Origin: Strigomonas culicis
Lineage: Eukaryota > Euglenozoa > Kinetoplastea > Trypanosomatida > Trypanosomatidae
NCBI GenBank assembly: GCA_000482145.1
Contig: AUXH01000432.1
Coordinates: 1 to 16,586, forward strand
Direction: 5' to 3'
Length of the DNA stretch: 16,586 bases
A program made the translations under genes and the position numbers. This document shows positions 15,629-16,586 of this stretch, piece after piece. A model generated the notes under the pieces. The model searched no databases and was not told the DNA's origin. It saw nothing but the letters and a program-made list of their open reading frames with translations. The first letter of the stretch is position 1, and each line of letters opens with the position of its first letter.

Positions 15629-16009
15629 GCCGGCGCGTGTGTCACAGTTTGCGACATCCTAGTGTACAGTTTAATGCTCTGTTTATATTTCAGTGTTTTT
15701 TTTGTTCCCCCCTTTTTCTCTTTTTTAATCTCTTCAAGTATGTGTGTATTGATTTATTGTTAGTAGCTTGTTCGATTAACGCGTTTCTGAGACAGTGCTC
15801 TTGTCTGCATGTCCACGTGTGTCTCTTCTACGTTCTGCTTCTTCTCGAAGTTAGCATTCTCCAAGATCGTTTGCATACCTCCAGAAAGAATCTTTGCTTT
15901 TTTTTTCATTATATATACATCTTTTTTTTTTTTTACCCTGAGGGAAAAAAAAAGCAAACGATAGTTAGACAACTACAACTCCTCGTTTTCACATATTCTT
16001 GACTACATC
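15629..16009. other. Spacer between genes 5 and 6
   Basis: 381 bases, T-rich, with no supported gene. The right half holds the gene 6 splice-acceptor region inside an inverted repeat (separate entry). Confidence 0.6.
15866..15962 (+). promoter_or_regulatory. Gene 6 trans-splice acceptor region enclosed by a nested inverted repeat
   Basis: ATCGTTTGC (15866-15874) and its exact reverse complement GCAAACGAT (15954-15962) enclose two T-rich tracts (15897-15907, 15922-15934). Inside, CCC (15936-15938) can pair with GGG (15942-15944), and the T run before it with the A9 run at 15945-15953, which directly abuts the outer right arm. The first AG after the main pyrimidine tract (15941-15942) falls at the tip of this inner hairpin. 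Other AGs at 15953-15954 and 15964-15965 are possible acceptors. No ATG intervenes before the gene 6 start. Confidence 0.5.
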
Positions 16010-16450
16010 ATGGGCTGTGGCAGTTCTTCTCCCGCCGTCGCCTCTCGTACGAAGCCGGGTGAGATGCTGGCGCGCCCCACCTTCTTCGGCAATGAGAAGG
16101 TGCCGCTCTTCAATGGCCTGCTCTACCGCATCGTCAACACCGAGTCCTGCGAGTGGGCCTTCTTCAACAACTCCAGGGACTACGAGTTCCACGTGAAGTA
16201 CCTGTTTGGCCTCGATAGCCAGATCTCGACGCTGGGTGACACCACCCTGGAGCGCGGCGACGACGGCCTCCTCTGCGGCTGCATCGTGTACCCACTCGAG
16301 ACGAAGATGTTCATCTCTGGCATGGTGGACGGCTACGAGAGCAAGCTGGAGGCGCTGCCGCTGACGGAGGAGTACTTCGCGCTGCACCCCGACTTAGACG
16401 AAGACAAGTACTACCAGCGCTTGGCGCCTCCGAAGGCTTCGGAGTTCTAA
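16010..16450 (+). CDS. SMP-1-like small myristoylated calpain-related protein (domain I_K only)
   Basis: 146 residues, ATG 16010 to TAA 16448-16450. The start MGCGSSSP carries a myristoylation Gly2 with Ser6 and an adjacent Cys3 for palmitoylation, the dual-acylation pattern of Leishmania SMP-1 and T. brucei CAP5.5. Residues ~22-123 form one kinetoplastid domain I_K (DUF1935): LLYRIV, WAFFNN, a VYPLETKMF strand and the DGYESK turn align with genes 1-4. There is no protease or domain III region, and the length fits the small SMP family, so this is a natural short paralogue rather than a truncated calpain. SMP-1 proteins localise to the flagellar membrane; that role is inferred here. It ends the calpain-like series, as SMP genes sit within such clusters in other trypanosomatids. 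Confidence 0.92.
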   Translation: MGCGSSSPAVASRTKPGEMLARPTFFGNEKVPLFNGLLYRIVNTESCEWAFFNNSRDYEFHVKYLFGLDSQISTLGDTTLERGDDGLLCGCIVYPLETKMFISGMVDGYESKLEALPLTEEYFALHPDLDEDKYYQRLAPPKASEF

Positions 16451-16500
16451 CGGCCCCGTCTGCTGGAGTGTCAGGCCCTCGCCGATATATACACATATAC

Positions 16501-16553
<53 letters not shown>

Positions 16554-16586
16554 ACAAAGAAGAGAGAGAGTAGAGAGAAGAAGAGA
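16451..16586. other. Start of gene 6 3' UTR / right flank
   Basis: No gene. After about 35 bases of GC-rich sequence come TA/CA-rich sequence, a (CA)n microsatellite and a purine-only GA-rich tract to the window end. Confidence 0.6.
16506..16550. repeat. (CA)22 microsatellite followed by purine tract
   Basis: An uninterrupted CA dinucleotide run, followed from 16551 by a GA-rich, almost pure purine stretch to the window end. It lies in the probable 3' UTR of gene 6. Confidence 0.93.

Noticed and set aside
16010..16450. Gene 6 as a truncated calpain pseudogene
   Set aside because: It has its own acylation start, an intact domain I_K and a natural stop, with no protease-like sequence after it; it fits the SMP family.

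Overview
The window looks like nuclear DNA of a trypanosomatid (kinetoplastid) protist. The evidence is six intronless genes, all on the + strand, with GC-rich coding regions separated by T-rich, AT-rich spacers. Each start codon is preceded by a polypyrimidine tract and AG dinucleotides of the kind used for spliced-leader trans-splicing, and every gene belongs to the kinetoplastid-type calpain-like family. I cannot name the species from the sequence. Standard stop codons (TAG, TAA, TGA) are used.

Layout: a non-coding left flank with a (TA)18 tract (1-978); gene 1, a calpain-like protein with a long Glu/Pro repeat N-terminus and one apparent single-base frameshift (979-3734); gene 2, its close tandem paralogue (4380-6551); gene 3, a compact calpain-like protein (7257-9311); gene 4, a more diverged one with all three catalytic positions changed (10375-12417); gene 5, a very GC-rich diverged one with a predicted myristoylated start (13526-15628); and gene 6, a small SMP-1-like protein holding only the N-terminal domain with a myristoyl/palmitoyl start (16010-16450). 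A (CA)n and purine tract closes the window. The array resembles the known tandem calpain/SMP-1 clusters of Leishmania and Trypanosoma.

Genes 1-5 share one plan: N-terminal kinetoplastid domain I_K (DUF1935), calpain protease-like domain, then a domain III-like beta-sandwich. None has EF-hands. All five have Ser where the calpain nucleophile Cys should be, so the array appears to encode pseudoproteases, probably structural or membrane/cytoskeleton-associated, rather than active peptidases. Genes 1 and 2 are a mosaic of nearly identical and diverged blocks, which suggests gene conversion.

The least ordinary observations are: the frameshift at the end of the gene 1 repeat; a four-codon uORF whose stop overlaps the gene 4 start; a gene 5 leader in which the first AG after the main pyrimidine tract lies inside the ORF; a nested inverted repeat enclosing the splice-acceptor region of gene 6; and a stem-loop-rich island between genes 2 and 3. 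Trypanosomatids regulate mostly after transcription, so these leader and spacer structures are the plausible places for gene-specific control.
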